Below, piece after piece: positions 34,731-42,648 of a stretch of DNA of 64,000 bases (positions are counted from its first letter, which is position 1; every line of letters starts with the position of its first letter). Source of the DNA: Caldifarciminota bacterium (GTDB taxonomy: Bacteria; Hydrothermota; Tepidihabitantia; SM23-42); the NCBI GenBank assembly GCA_020349965.1, contig CP070705.1:609934-673933 (forward strand). The letters are read 5' to 3'. The translations under genes were made by a program, and so were the position numbers. The notes under the pieces are model-generated. The model saw only the letters and a list, made by a program, of their open reading frames with translations, did no database searches and was not told where the DNA came from.

Positions 34731-34758
34731 TTGACTTTGGGGAGGCAAGGCGTATAAT
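34731..34758 (+). promoter_or_regulatory. Promoter for the histidine kinase
   Basis: TTGACT 34731-34736, 16-bp spacer, TATAAT 34753-34758, divergent from the pilin operon. The start codon GTG 34835 is about 76 nt downstream. I see nothing else in 34551-34730. Confidence 0.68.
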
Positions 34759-34834
34759 AGCCCATGTCGTTATTGCGGCCGCCGTTCTTTGATATTCTTC
34801 GCAATCCATTGATGGCGATGGCACGGGAGAGAGG

Positions 34835-36127
34835 GTGAGATTCGGAAGGTTGCATCCGCGTGACATTGGTGTCATCTCCGTAATATTCATCATATTGATC
34901 CTCTTCGTCGCACTCTTCAATTTGTATATCAGCTTCCAATTCAGAAACGAATTCATTGATTACGGACGGAACAACGTCCTGTCGATCATGAGCGTTTGCC
35001 GCGGTTATATGAACGGTGGTTATGATCAGCGTGAACTGAGCTCGTTGTTGAGAGGTGTGAGTCAGTCCTTTGGTCTTGCGCGCATGACCGTCAGCGATAC
35101 GCTGGGTAACCGGATCTATGATTCGTGGAGGTATATCGCTGCCATTGCACCGTTCGAGGAGACCGATCACATGGAAAGTTTCACAAGGATGCCTGAGGCA
35201 GGGGAACTCGTACAGGAAGGTAACGAATTCATGTACTTGAGCACTGAGCCACCGGCATATTTCTATGTATCATTGAGTCCTGCGTACACGGTCGTATTCG
35301 GAAATATTTTCCGGTGGCACATATTCTACATAACCATTTCGCTCCTTTTCGCAAGCTTCCTGGGTCTATTCCTGCTGCGCAATCTATTTCTGCCGATGCG
35401 TTACGTGACCAACCTTGCGCAGAGTTTTGGGATTGAGATGAAGAAGGAGGATTTTGTATCGGCAACGTTCAGTGAAGTTTACAAGAAACTAAAGTTACGG
35501 GAGCAGATGCTTGTCGAGTTTTCTGCATACATCGCGCACGAATTCAGAAATTCTCTTGGTGCCGTAATCGGTCTTGCCCGCCTCGTCGAGAAAGGAAAGA
35601 GGCCGGCTGCAGAGATTATCAAAGAATGTCGCAATATGGAAGAATTGATTGCGCGGATATTGGAATATTCAAGTCCGTTGAAACTCGACCTGGGCGACGT
35701 CAGTCTGAACACCGTTCTGAATGATGCTCTCAGCAGGGTTACCTTGCCGAAGAGGATACGTGTTGCAAAAAAAACGATGGCAGGTATTCCGAACATACGG
35801 GGCGATCACGAATTACTCGCCGTTGCTCTGTGCAATCTTCTGAAGAATGCGAAAGAAGCGATAAAAGGCAAAGGGCAGATAACCATCGTTACCGGGGTGA
35901 AGGACGGGGTGTGCTTTCTGTCGGTCGAGGATACCGGTGTTGGCATGGACAGCAGTGAGTTGGCGATGGTTTTCAATCCATTCTTCTCGAGAAAGGCCGA
36001 GGGAATGGGGTTGGGGTTGGCATATGTCAGGAAGGTAGTGGAAGAACATGGCGGACATGTAGAGGCAAGAGGAAAGAAAGGGAGAGGTGCGACTTTCCTG
36101 CTGGAATTCCCTTCACGTCGCCGATGA
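34835..36127 (+). CDS. NtrB-type membrane sensor histidine kinase
   Basis: 430 residues from GTG 34835 with GGAGAGAGG just upstream. Two transmembrane helices (about 12-35 and 155-180) flank a periplasmic sensor region. The HisKA H-box is AYIAHEFRNSLGAVIGLARL (His near 235), the style of NtrB/AtoS/PilS kinases, whose partners are sigma-54 activators. The HATPase domain shows NLLKNAKEAI, VEDTGVGMD and GMGLGLAYVRKVVEEHGG. There is no response regulator gene beside it. Its divergence from a pilin operon with a sigma-54-like promoter suggests a PilS-like role; this is inference. Confidence 0.92.
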   Translation: MRFGRLHPRDIGVISVIFIILILFVALFNLYISFQFRNEFIDYGRNNVLSIMSVCRGYMNGGYDQRELSSLLRGVSQSFGLARMTVSDTLGNRIYDSWRYIAAIAPFEETDHMESFTRMPEAGELVQEGNEFMYLSTEPPAYFYVSLSPAYTVVFGNIFRWHIFYITISLLFASFLGLFLLRNLFLPMRYVTNLAQSFGIEMKKEDFVSATFSEVYKKLKLREQMLVEFSAYIAHEFRNSLGAVIGLARLVEKGKRPAAEIIKECRNMEELIARILEYSSPLKLDLGDVSLNTVLNDALSRVTLPKRIRVAKKTMAGIPNIRGDHELLAVALCNLLKNAKEAIKGKGQITIVTGVKDGVCFLSVEDTGVGMDSSELAMVFNPFFSRKAEGMGLGLAYVRKVVEEHGGHVEARGKKGRGATFLLEFPSRRR

Positions 36128-36154
36128 CGGGTGTTTGCTTCGTTCCTATCCATC

Positions 36155-36182
36155 TTGATTTTCATTAAGAATTGAATATATT
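36155..36182 (+). promoter_or_regulatory. Promoter for tldD and the pyr genes
   Basis: TTGATT 36155-36160, 16-bp spacer, TATATT 36177-36182; AAGGAG follows shortly before the ATG. Confidence 0.6.
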
Positions 36183-36199
36183 AAAGCAAAGGAGTTTTG

Positions 36200-37627
36200 A
36201 TGGATCAATTTGCTCGCCGAATTGCCGATACGATAAGGTCGATCAGGGTAGATTACGGAGATGTAAGAGTCGTTACGCGAGAATCCCAATCGATCGTTCT
36301 GAAGAATGGCATAATTGAAGCCATAACGCACAACACCGACACGGGGTTCGGAGTGCGCGTTCTTAAGGATTCAGCCTGGGGCTTCGCGTCATCGAACGAG
36401 ATGAAGAGAGATGTTGCTGATAGAGTCATCAAGGATGCTCTTAACATCGCGCTCGCCTCGGCGCTTGTCAGATCGGAGGGCGTCAAATTGACAACCCTGG
36501 AGCCTCAGAACGGGAATTACACTACCGCAGTGACGATCGATCCCTTTAGCATATCACTAGATGACAAAATCGGGATGCTCTTGTCATGTGATCGGGTAAT
36601 GCGGGGAGACAAGCGAATCAAGGTCAGCGAAGCGTCGTTGAGGTTCTTCAAAAACAAGGTGATTTTTGCATCAACCGATGGTTCTTTCATTACACAGGAA
36701 TTCATCATCGCCGGCGGCATGATCAGGGTTTACGCTATGGACAAAGGGGAATTGCAGTCCAGATCATATGGTGACTATTCTCAGAGTGGTTACGAATTCA
36801 TAGTTGATATGGATTTTGCCGGCAATGCACACAGGATCGTCGACGAAGCATTGATGCTTCTTCAAGCCGAGCAGTGTCCGCAGATGCAGACAACGGTCGT
36901 TATCAATGATGATCAAATGGTTCTGCAAGTGCATGAATCGTGCGGTCACCCGGTCGAGCTCGACCGGGTGCTCGGTACCGAGGCTTCGTATGCGGGAACT
37001 AGTTTCTTGACCGTCGACAAGTATAATAACTACCGTTACGGGTCCGATGCGGTGAACATTACTGCGGACGCGACGGTGCGGGGAGGCCTCGGATCCTTTG
37101 GCTGGGATGACGAAGGGGTTCCTGGACAGCGCTTTCCTCTGATCAAGAATGGAATGTTCGTCGGCTATTTGACGTCGCGCGAGACCGCGGACATCGTCGG
37201 AACGAAATCGAGCGGCGCGATGCGCGCCGACGGTTGGAACAGGATACCTTTAATTCGGATGACGAACATCAATCTTGAGCCTGGTAATCATAAGATTGCT
37301 GAAATGATTGGCGATACGGACGATGGTGTACTCATGTCGACGAACAAATCATGGTCAATAGATGATAAACGATTGAACTTTCAGTTCGGCTGTGAATTTG
37401 CCAAGAGGATCGAAAAGGGCAAGTTGACGAAAGTTTACAAGAATCCGACTTATGCCGGTATCACTCCACAGTTCTGGGCGAGCTGTGATGCGTTAGGCGA
37501 TCGCGATTCATGGCGAATGCACGGGACACCCAATTGTGGCAAAGGCGAGCCTGGTCAGATCATGTTTGTTGGGCACGGCACGACGCCGGCGCGGTTCCGC
37601 AATGTCCAGATCGGTATTGCCAGATGA
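36200..37627 (+). CDS. tldD: TldD/PmbA-family metalloprotease
   Basis: 475 residues from ATG 36200, with AAGGAG at 36189-36194. The catalytic motif HESCGHPVELDRVLG near residue 245 is the HExxxH zinc site of TldD. TldD normally forms a heterodimer with TldE, the TldE subunit lacking zinc; no second subunit is in this window. These proteases unfold and degrade small peptides in the cytoplasm. The following TPR lipoprotein starts 12 nt downstream, so the pair appear co-transcribed, possibly together with the pyr genes. Confidence 0.92.
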   Translation: MDQFARRIADTIRSIRVDYGDVRVVTRESQSIVLKNGIIEAITHNTDTGFGVRVLKDSAWGFASSNEMKRDVADRVIKDALNIALASALVRSEGVKLTTLEPQNGNYTTAVTIDPFSISLDDKIGMLLSCDRVMRGDKRIKVSEASLRFFKNKVIFASTDGSFITQEFIIAGGMIRVYAMDKGELQSRSYGDYSQSGYEFIVDMDFAGNAHRIVDEALMLLQAEQCPQMQTTVVINDDQMVLQVHESCGHPVELDRVLGTEASYAGTSFLTVDKYNNYRYGSDAVNITADATVRGGLGSFGWDDEGVPGQRFPLIKNGMFVGYLTSRETADIVGTKSSGAMRADGWNRIPLIRMTNINLEPGNHKIAEMIGDTDDGVLMSTNKSWSIDDKRLNFQFGCEFAKRIEKGKLTKVYKNPTYAGITPQFWASCDALGDRDSWRMHGTPNCGKGEPGQIMFVGHGTTPARFRNVQIGIAR

Positions 37628-37639
37628 TGGTCCGGTGGA

Positions 37640-39037
37640 GTGCGTGTGTTTTATCAGGCTTTCATGATCGGTCGTAGATTCAAGCGTTCACTGCAACCGT
37701 CTATGAAGCTTTTTCTTCTTACCGGGGTTAAATTTCCATTGATCATGCTCTGTTTGGCATTCTTATCATGTGCATATTTCAATACCGTATACAACGCGAA
37801 AAATTACTACCGTCAAGGCGTGAAAGCGGTAAAGCATGACACGCTGATGGTCGATTCTGAGAACTTCGATAAGACAATAGAAAAATCGACTGCGATAATC
37901 GTAAAGTATCCCGATACACGGTGGGTCGACGATGCTCTCTACATGATGGGTGCCTCTTACTATTTCAAGGGCGATTATGTGCGAAGCTTGGAGAAATTAG
38001 ATTTCTTCATTGAGAACTACCCAGGCTCGGCCTTCTATCACGAGGTGCAGTACCTCAGAGGTTTGGCGTACTTCAAACTGAGGAGGTATGGTTCTGCGAT
38101 TGCCGCACTCAGGGAGGCTGCAGGATCGAAGAAGTACAGGAAGAAATCACTGCTCGCGATGCTCTATGTCTACTACGGTGATGCAAACTACAGTAGCCTA
38201 TACGCGATCGCCGACACGTTGACGGAGCAATCGCTTCGATATGCTGAAAAACGTAATGTTCTTAGATTCACGGCAATGGCTCAATTTGAGGAGAAACGCT
38301 ACCAAGAGGCGCTTGATACGTTCATTCGATTGCTCGCGATAACCAGAGATGAAGGCGAACGGCGAAATCTGAAATTACGCATCGCCGAGACCTACCTGGA
38401 ACTCGGTGAATATGAACTCTGCAGGAATTTTCTGGTCGGTGAGACGGCTCCGGAGTTCAGGGATCTTCTCGGTGATCTGTATTTGAAGATCGGCAACATA
38501 GAAGAGGCCAAGGAGATCTGCTATGAGTTGGCTCAGAACAGCTTCCCCGATATTGCAGCCGAGGCTTTCTATGAGCTCGCCCAGATCAGTGAGGTTGAGG
38601 ATAGTATTGATCTTGCTGTCGCGTACTATGACTCGGCGCTCGTGAAGTCCCCGAATAGTGAATACGGTTTGAAGGCGCGTAAGAAATCAGAAGTTCTCAA
38701 ACGAATCCAGATACTAACCAATGAAACCGAGGATACGGTGCGCGCGGAATTTCTCCTTGCCGAGATCTATTTCACCGCTCTCGATGATTTGCCGCGGGCT
38801 CTTCAGGGGTATGAGAAGGTCTACAGCAATCATCCGCAGAGCAAATGGGCTCCGAAGGCGCTCTACGCACATTTGTGGATAGCAGACAAAGTCTACAAAG
38901 ATGATACCCTTGCGCCAAGGCTGGCACGTACTTTGATCGGCGAGTATCCGGGGACCGAGTATGCGATGAGTGCCGAGCAGATACTGGAAGCATACAATAC
39001 AAAACTGCGCACGGACAGCCTGGAACAGGGTCGATGA
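37640..39037 (+). CDS. TPR lipoprotein, BamD/YbgF-like
   Basis: 465 residues from GTG 37640 (an in-frame ATG at 37703 would give a shorter lipoprotein signal). The lipobox is LAFLSC. Tetratricopeptide repeats follow from about residue 55 to the end: DTRWVDDALYMMGASYYFKGDYVRSLEKLDFFI, ALDTFIRLLAI, PRALQGYEKVYSNHPQSKWAPKALY. The early 'KYPDTRWVDDALYMMG' segment resembles BamD and YbgF family proteins. It is probably an outer-membrane-anchored assembly scaffold. Its stop overlaps the ATG of pyrK (ATGA), which is odd for an envelope gene next to pyrimidine genes. Confidence 0.82.
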   Translation: MRVFYQAFMIGRRFKRSLQPSMKLFLLTGVKFPLIMLCLAFLSCAYFNTVYNAKNYYRQGVKAVKHDTLMVDSENFDKTIEKSTAIIVKYPDTRWVDDALYMMGASYYFKGDYVRSLEKLDFFIENYPGSAFYHEVQYLRGLAYFKLRRYGSAIAALREAAGSKKYRKKSLLAMLYVYYGDANYSSLYAIADTLTEQSLRYAEKRNVLRFTAMAQFEEKRYQEALDTFIRLLAITRDEGERRNLKLRIAETYLELGEYELCRNFLVGETAPEFRDLLGDLYLKIGNIEEAKEICYELAQNSFPDIAAEAFYELAQISEVEDSIDLAVAYYDSALVKSPNSEYGLKARKKSEVLKRIQILTNETEDTVRAEFLLAEIYFTALDDLPRALQGYEKVYSNHPQSKWAPKALYAHLWIADKVYKDDTLAPRLARTLIGEYPGTEYAMSAEQILEAYNTKLRTDSLEQGR

Positions 39038-39789
39038 GATCGTACAGGCTGAAGATCGCTCGAAGAACAACTTACACAGAGAACATTTTCGGTCTGGAGT
39101 TCAAGTACGGCGGTATTAAGCCTTGGCCCGGCCAATTCTTTCATGTCCGAGTGGATGAAGGTGTCGAACTCTTTCTAAATCGTCCGATCAGCGTTGCCTC
39201 GTATAAGAGAGGGCATCTACTCCTTGTCGTTAAGATTGTCGGTCGCGGCACAAAGGTGCTCAGCATGAAGAAGGCAGGTGATTATTTGACACTGTTCGGT
39301 CCGTTCGGCCGAAGGTTCAGGCCAGTACACAAAAAGAGTCTGATCATTGCCGGCGGCATAGGTATCGCACCGTTACATTTCCTTGCCGAGTACATGGCTG
39401 GATGCAATATCGACTTTGACGTGCTTTACGGGGTAAGGAACAAAGATGAATTCATCTTCCGCAGCGATCTGAAGAGAATGGCGAGCAGAGTCACTTTCGT
39501 GGCCGAACGCGGATATAAAGATAAGGAAACCGTAGTAGCCCGTATCAGGAGGATGGATCTCAATGATTTCTCGGTGGGATATGCCTGTGGTCCCAGAGAA
39601 ATGCTAATGGCCCTGCAGGAATTGAACCTTCCGATCACTACTTACGCCTTCTGCGAGGATTTCATGGGTTGTGGTTGCGGTCTATGTCTGGGTTGCGCGA
39701 TCATGCACAAGGGTGTGTACCGGAGAATCTGCGTTGACGGCCCGGTTCTTAACCTTGGAGATATTGATTTTGAAGTGCAGAATCTTTGA
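39034..39789 (+). CDS. pyrK: Dihydroorotate dehydrogenase electron-transfer subunit PyrK
   Basis: 251 residues. The FAD-binding barrel (PWPGQFFHVRV, LNRPISVASY) is followed by the NAD site (LIIAGGIGIAPLHFLAEYM) and ACGPREML. The [2Fe-2S] motif CEDFMGCGCGLCLGCAI is near residues 209-225. PyrK passes electrons from PyrD to NAD+, making the class 1B enzyme. It overlaps the upstream TPR gene by 4 nt and pyrD by about 20 nt. Confidence 0.95.
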   Translation: MRSYRLKIARRTTYTENIFGLEFKYGGIKPWPGQFFHVRVDEGVELFLNRPISVASYKRGHLLLVVKIVGRGTKVLSMKKAGDYLTLFGPFGRRFRPVHKKSLIIAGGIGIAPLHFLAEYMAGCNIDFDVLYGVRNKDEFIFRSDLKRMASRVTFVAERGYKDKETVVARIRRMDLNDFSVGYACGPREMLMALQELNLPITTYAFCEDFMGCGCGLCLGCAIMHKGVYRRICVDGPVLNLGDIDFEVQNL

Positions 39790-40600
39790 TATCGAATTCA
39801 AGAACCCTGTCTTCCTTGCATCGGGTACTTTCGAGTACGGGTTGATCTACAGAAATGTCACCAACAGGGCAGGGGCTATATGCACAAAGGGCATTACGGC
39901 ACGACCGCGCGGCGGTAATCCTCCGCCAAGAATATTCGAGACTGCGTGCGGCTTGATCAATTCGGTCGGGCTTGAAAACCCTGGAGTCGATGTTTTCTGC
40001 AAAGAGACGCTGCCAAGAATGCAGAGGTTGAAGACAAGAATATTCGTCAATGTTGCTGGATTCACGATCGATGAATTCGTGGAGATTGTAGGTAAGATAG
40101 GTCCGCGCGTTGACGGGTTCGAATTGAATGTATCATGCCCGAACGTCGATATGGGTGGTGTGAGTTTTGGCCGAGATCCAGATGTTTGCGCCGAAGTCGT
40201 GGCTCGGGTGAGGGCCGTGACAAAACTTCCTTTGATTGTCAAACTGACCGCGAATTTCTGTGATCCTCTGGTCGTCGCTCGGAGATGCGTGGAAGCCGGT
40301 GCGGATGGTATTTCACTCATCAATACGCTGCACGGGATGGCTTTCGACCTGAAGAAGAGAGAGGTGTTGATCCAAGGGGGTCTTTCAGGCCCGGCGATCA
40401 AACCGTTCGCCCTGTATTGTGTGCATCGGTTGAAGGATATTGATGTACCGATCATCGGTGTCGGCGGTATCATGTCGGGAGCGGATGCTTATGAGTTTCT
40501 CTTGGCGGGTGCATCTGCGGTTGAAATCGGATCCGCCATACTCCGAGATCCGTTCTCACCACTAAGAATAATTAAGGAACTGAAACGATACACAGGTTGA
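39770..40600 (+). CDS. pyrD: Dihydroorotate dehydrogenase, class 1B, catalytic subunit
   Basis: 276 residues from TTG 39770: GGAG at 39757-39760 is 9 nt upstream and the protein then begins MKCRIFDIEFKNPVFLASGTF, the usual family start. The frame is open further upstream only as a shadow of pyrK. The active site is FELNVSCPNVDMGG with the class 1B Cys. It oxidises dihydroorotate to orotate in the cytoplasm together with PyrK. Contrast with the DHOD-like protein at 1754, which lacks this motif. Confidence 0.95.
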   Translation: MKCRIFDIEFKNPVFLASGTFEYGLIYRNVTNRAGAICTKGITARPRGGNPPPRIFETACGLINSVGLENPGVDVFCKETLPRMQRLKTRIFVNVAGFTIDEFVEIVGKIGPRVDGFELNVSCPNVDMGGVSFGRDPDVCAEVVARVRAVTKLPLIVKLTANFCDPLVVARRCVEAGADGISLINTLHGMAFDLKKREVLIQGGLSGPAIKPFALYCVHRLKDIDVPIIGVGGIMSGADAYEFLLAGASAVEIGSAILRDPFSPLRIIKELKRYTG

Positions 40601-40664
40601 ATGTGTGTTTTGCCGGACACCAGGTCATTCAACCGATAACGATTAATACGAGGAGGTAAGTTTG

Positions 40665-41390
40665 ATGAGAGAGAAGCTTATCGTGTCGCTGGACATGACC
40701 GATCTGTCAGAGATCAAGGCACTGGTCGAGAAACTTGGAGCTCGAGTCATCCACTACAAAGTCGGAGCCATACCGTTCACCTACTTCGGGATTGACCTCG
40801 TCGCATTCTTGAAAGGATTGGACAAGAAGATAATGTTTGATCTGAAGTATCATGATATTCCGAACACGGTGGCACGCGCATGCGATGGTGCGATGGCGAT
40901 GGGTGTAGATCTCATTACAGTTCATACCAGCGGTGGCTTTTCTATGCTAGAGGAAGCCGTCAAGGCCGTTATGAGCGGCGCGGGACAGGCCGAGACGCCT
41001 CGACCGAAGCTACTGGGGATCACTGTGCTCACCAGTATCGATGAGGCATATTTCAGGGACCTGTTTGGCAATGTCGAGAGGACACTTGACGACCAGGTCA
41101 CATTCCTCGCTCAGTTGGCGCGAAGTGCGGGGTTGGATGGCGTTGTTGCGTCACCGAGAGAGATCGAAAAGATCCGGGGGTGTTGCGGCGACGATTTTCT
41201 GATCGTGACGCCTGGTATCAGGTTGGCCGAGAAAGGTGTGAGCGGTGATGATCAGGCACGGACTATGACACCCGGACAGGCGATCAAGGCAGGCGCTGAT
41301 TATATAGTAGTGGGTCGTCCGATTGTCAAGGCCACAGATCCGGTGGCGGCGGCAGAAGGTATCTTAAAGGAGATGGAAGATGGAGGTTGA
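40665..41390 (+). CDS. pyrF: Orotidine 5'-phosphate decarboxylase
   Basis: 241 residues from ATG 40665, with AGGAGG at 40651-40656. The catalytic segment is MFDLKYHDIPNTV (D-x-K-x2-D charge network), preceded by LIVSLDMTD and followed by VTPGIRL and ADYIVVGRPIVKA. It decarboxylates OMP to UMP, the last step of UMP synthesis. It overlaps pyrE by 11 nt. Confidence 0.96.
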   Translation: MREKLIVSLDMTDLSEIKALVEKLGARVIHYKVGAIPFTYFGIDLVAFLKGLDKKIMFDLKYHDIPNTVARACDGAMAMGVDLITVHTSGGFSMLEEAVKAVMSGAGQAETPRPKLLGITVLTSIDEAYFRDLFGNVERTLDDQVTFLAQLARSAGLDGVVASPREIEKIRGCCGDDFLIVTPGIRLAEKGVSGDDQARTMTPGQAIKAGADYIVVGRPIVKATDPVAAAEGILKEMEDGG

Positions 41391-41928
41391 GCAATTACTC
41401 AAAGAAATGAATGTCTTGGAGGAAGGTCATTTTCTGCTCAATTCGGGGTTACACAGTAAATATTATTTCCAGAAATTCAGAATACTCGAGAACCCTCATG
41501 CTACGTCTCTGCTCTGCAGTAAGATTGTAGATGAATTCCGCAATAAACACGTCGACTGGATTATCGGCCCGACGACGGGTGGTATAATCATCGCATTCGA
41601 AGTCGCCCGGCAGCTGGGCGTTTACACCGGCTTCGCTGAGGATAGGGGCGGCAAACGGACCGTCGGTCGTGGATTCGATATCAAAGGAAAGAAGATACTC
41701 GTCGTTGATGATGTTATGACGACGGGTAAGTCGATAATCGAAACGGTTGAGGCGGTAAAGGGGAAGGGCGCCGAGATCGCAGGCATTGCTGTGCTCATAG
41801 ACCGCTGTGGTGCTGAATTGCCCTTTGCTTATTATGCTACGTATCGAAAGGTTGTCGAGAATTTCGAACCTGCGACGTGTCCACTCTGCAAGGCGAACAT
41901 ACCACTGACCAAACCCGGTGGGGTGTAG
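41380..41928 (+). CDS. pyrE: Orotate phosphoribosyltransferase
   Basis: 182 residues. The PRPP-binding motif is KILVVDDVMTTGKSI; upstream GLHSKYYFQKF and IIGPTTGGIIIAFEVARQLG are typical of PyrE. The C-terminal CPLCKANIPL is a short Cys pair also seen in other PyrE proteins of this length. It joins orotate to PRPP. The pyrK-D-F-E order makes the second half of the de novo pyrimidine pathway; pyrB and pyrC are not in the window. Confidence 0.95.
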   Translation: MEVEQLLKEMNVLEEGHFLLNSGLHSKYYFQKFRILENPHATSLLCSKIVDEFRNKHVDWIIGPTTGGIIIAFEVARQLGVYTGFAEDRGGKRTVGRGFDIKGKKILVVDDVMTTGKSIIETVEAVKGKGAEIAGIAVLIDRCGAELPFAYYATYRKVVENFEPATCPLCKANIPLTKPGGV

Positions 41929-42108
41929 TATTTTATGATCTGCTAGCCGGACAGGGAGTGAAGCGGGAGATTAAGTGATCTGGTCTGCCTCTCTGCCTCC
42001 GGCTGATACTCTGATTTCCTTGTGGACGCATATATTTATAACTTAGTATTCCGTGTTTCGTTCTGGGTCATACCAGGGCGACGTGATCGACCGATTTTGG
42101 TTTTAAGT

Positions 42109-42648
42109 TTACAACCTCCAGAATCCCAAACCGGCAATGACTGCAAAACCTAACCCTGCAATCAATGCGCCGATCCAACCCAGGAGACACAGGCTCGTCA
42201 CGATCACGCCAGCAATGAAAACACCGATACCGATTACGAGTAGTGATTTCTTGAAGTCCAGTCCGAACAAGAAAGCAATGAGGGCGCCGGTCCATGCTCC
42301 GGTTCCGGGCAACGGTATAGCCACGAATGCCATCAATCCTATCTCTTCATATCTCTCGATAACCGTATTACTCTTTTTCCTCGTTCGCTCGAAAAGCCAG
42401 TCGAAGAATTTTTTGAATACGCATATCTTCGACAGCAGTTTCACGGCCGGGTTGAGGAGCAGGAGGATCAGCGGTACCGGAATGATATTTCCAAGGTACG
42501 CGATGGCAAAGGCTTTGGGCCACGTAATGTCCAAAAGATTGATTGCCAACGGTAATGCTCCCCGCAATTCGACGATCGGCAACATGGATGTAAGGAACAC
42601 GGCGAGTTCAGGGGTCATTCCCCTTGCGACGAGATCCTGAGGGGTCAT
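42109..42648 (-). CDS. Small multidrug export family membrane protein (COG2426-like)
   Basis: 179 residues. About five hydrophobic segments, with PIVELRGALPLAINLL and FVAIPLPGTGAWTGALIAFLFGLD, the signature of the Sm_multidrug_ex (PF06695) family. It overlaps the stop of the VWA gene (ATGA), so translation is coupled. The true transport role of the family is not established. Between pyrE and this gene (41929-42108) I see only a short remnant of the fold-back repeat at 42043-42061. Confidence 0.85.
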   Translation of the reverse strand: MTPQDLVARGMTPELAVFLTSMLPIVELRGALPLAINLLDITWPKAFAIAYLGNIIPVPLILLLLNPAVKLLSKICVFKKFFDWLFERTRKKSNTVIERYEEIGLMAFVAIPLPGTGAWTGALIAFLFGLDFKKSLLVIGIGVFIAGVIVTSLCLLGWIGALIAGLGFAVIAGLGFWRL

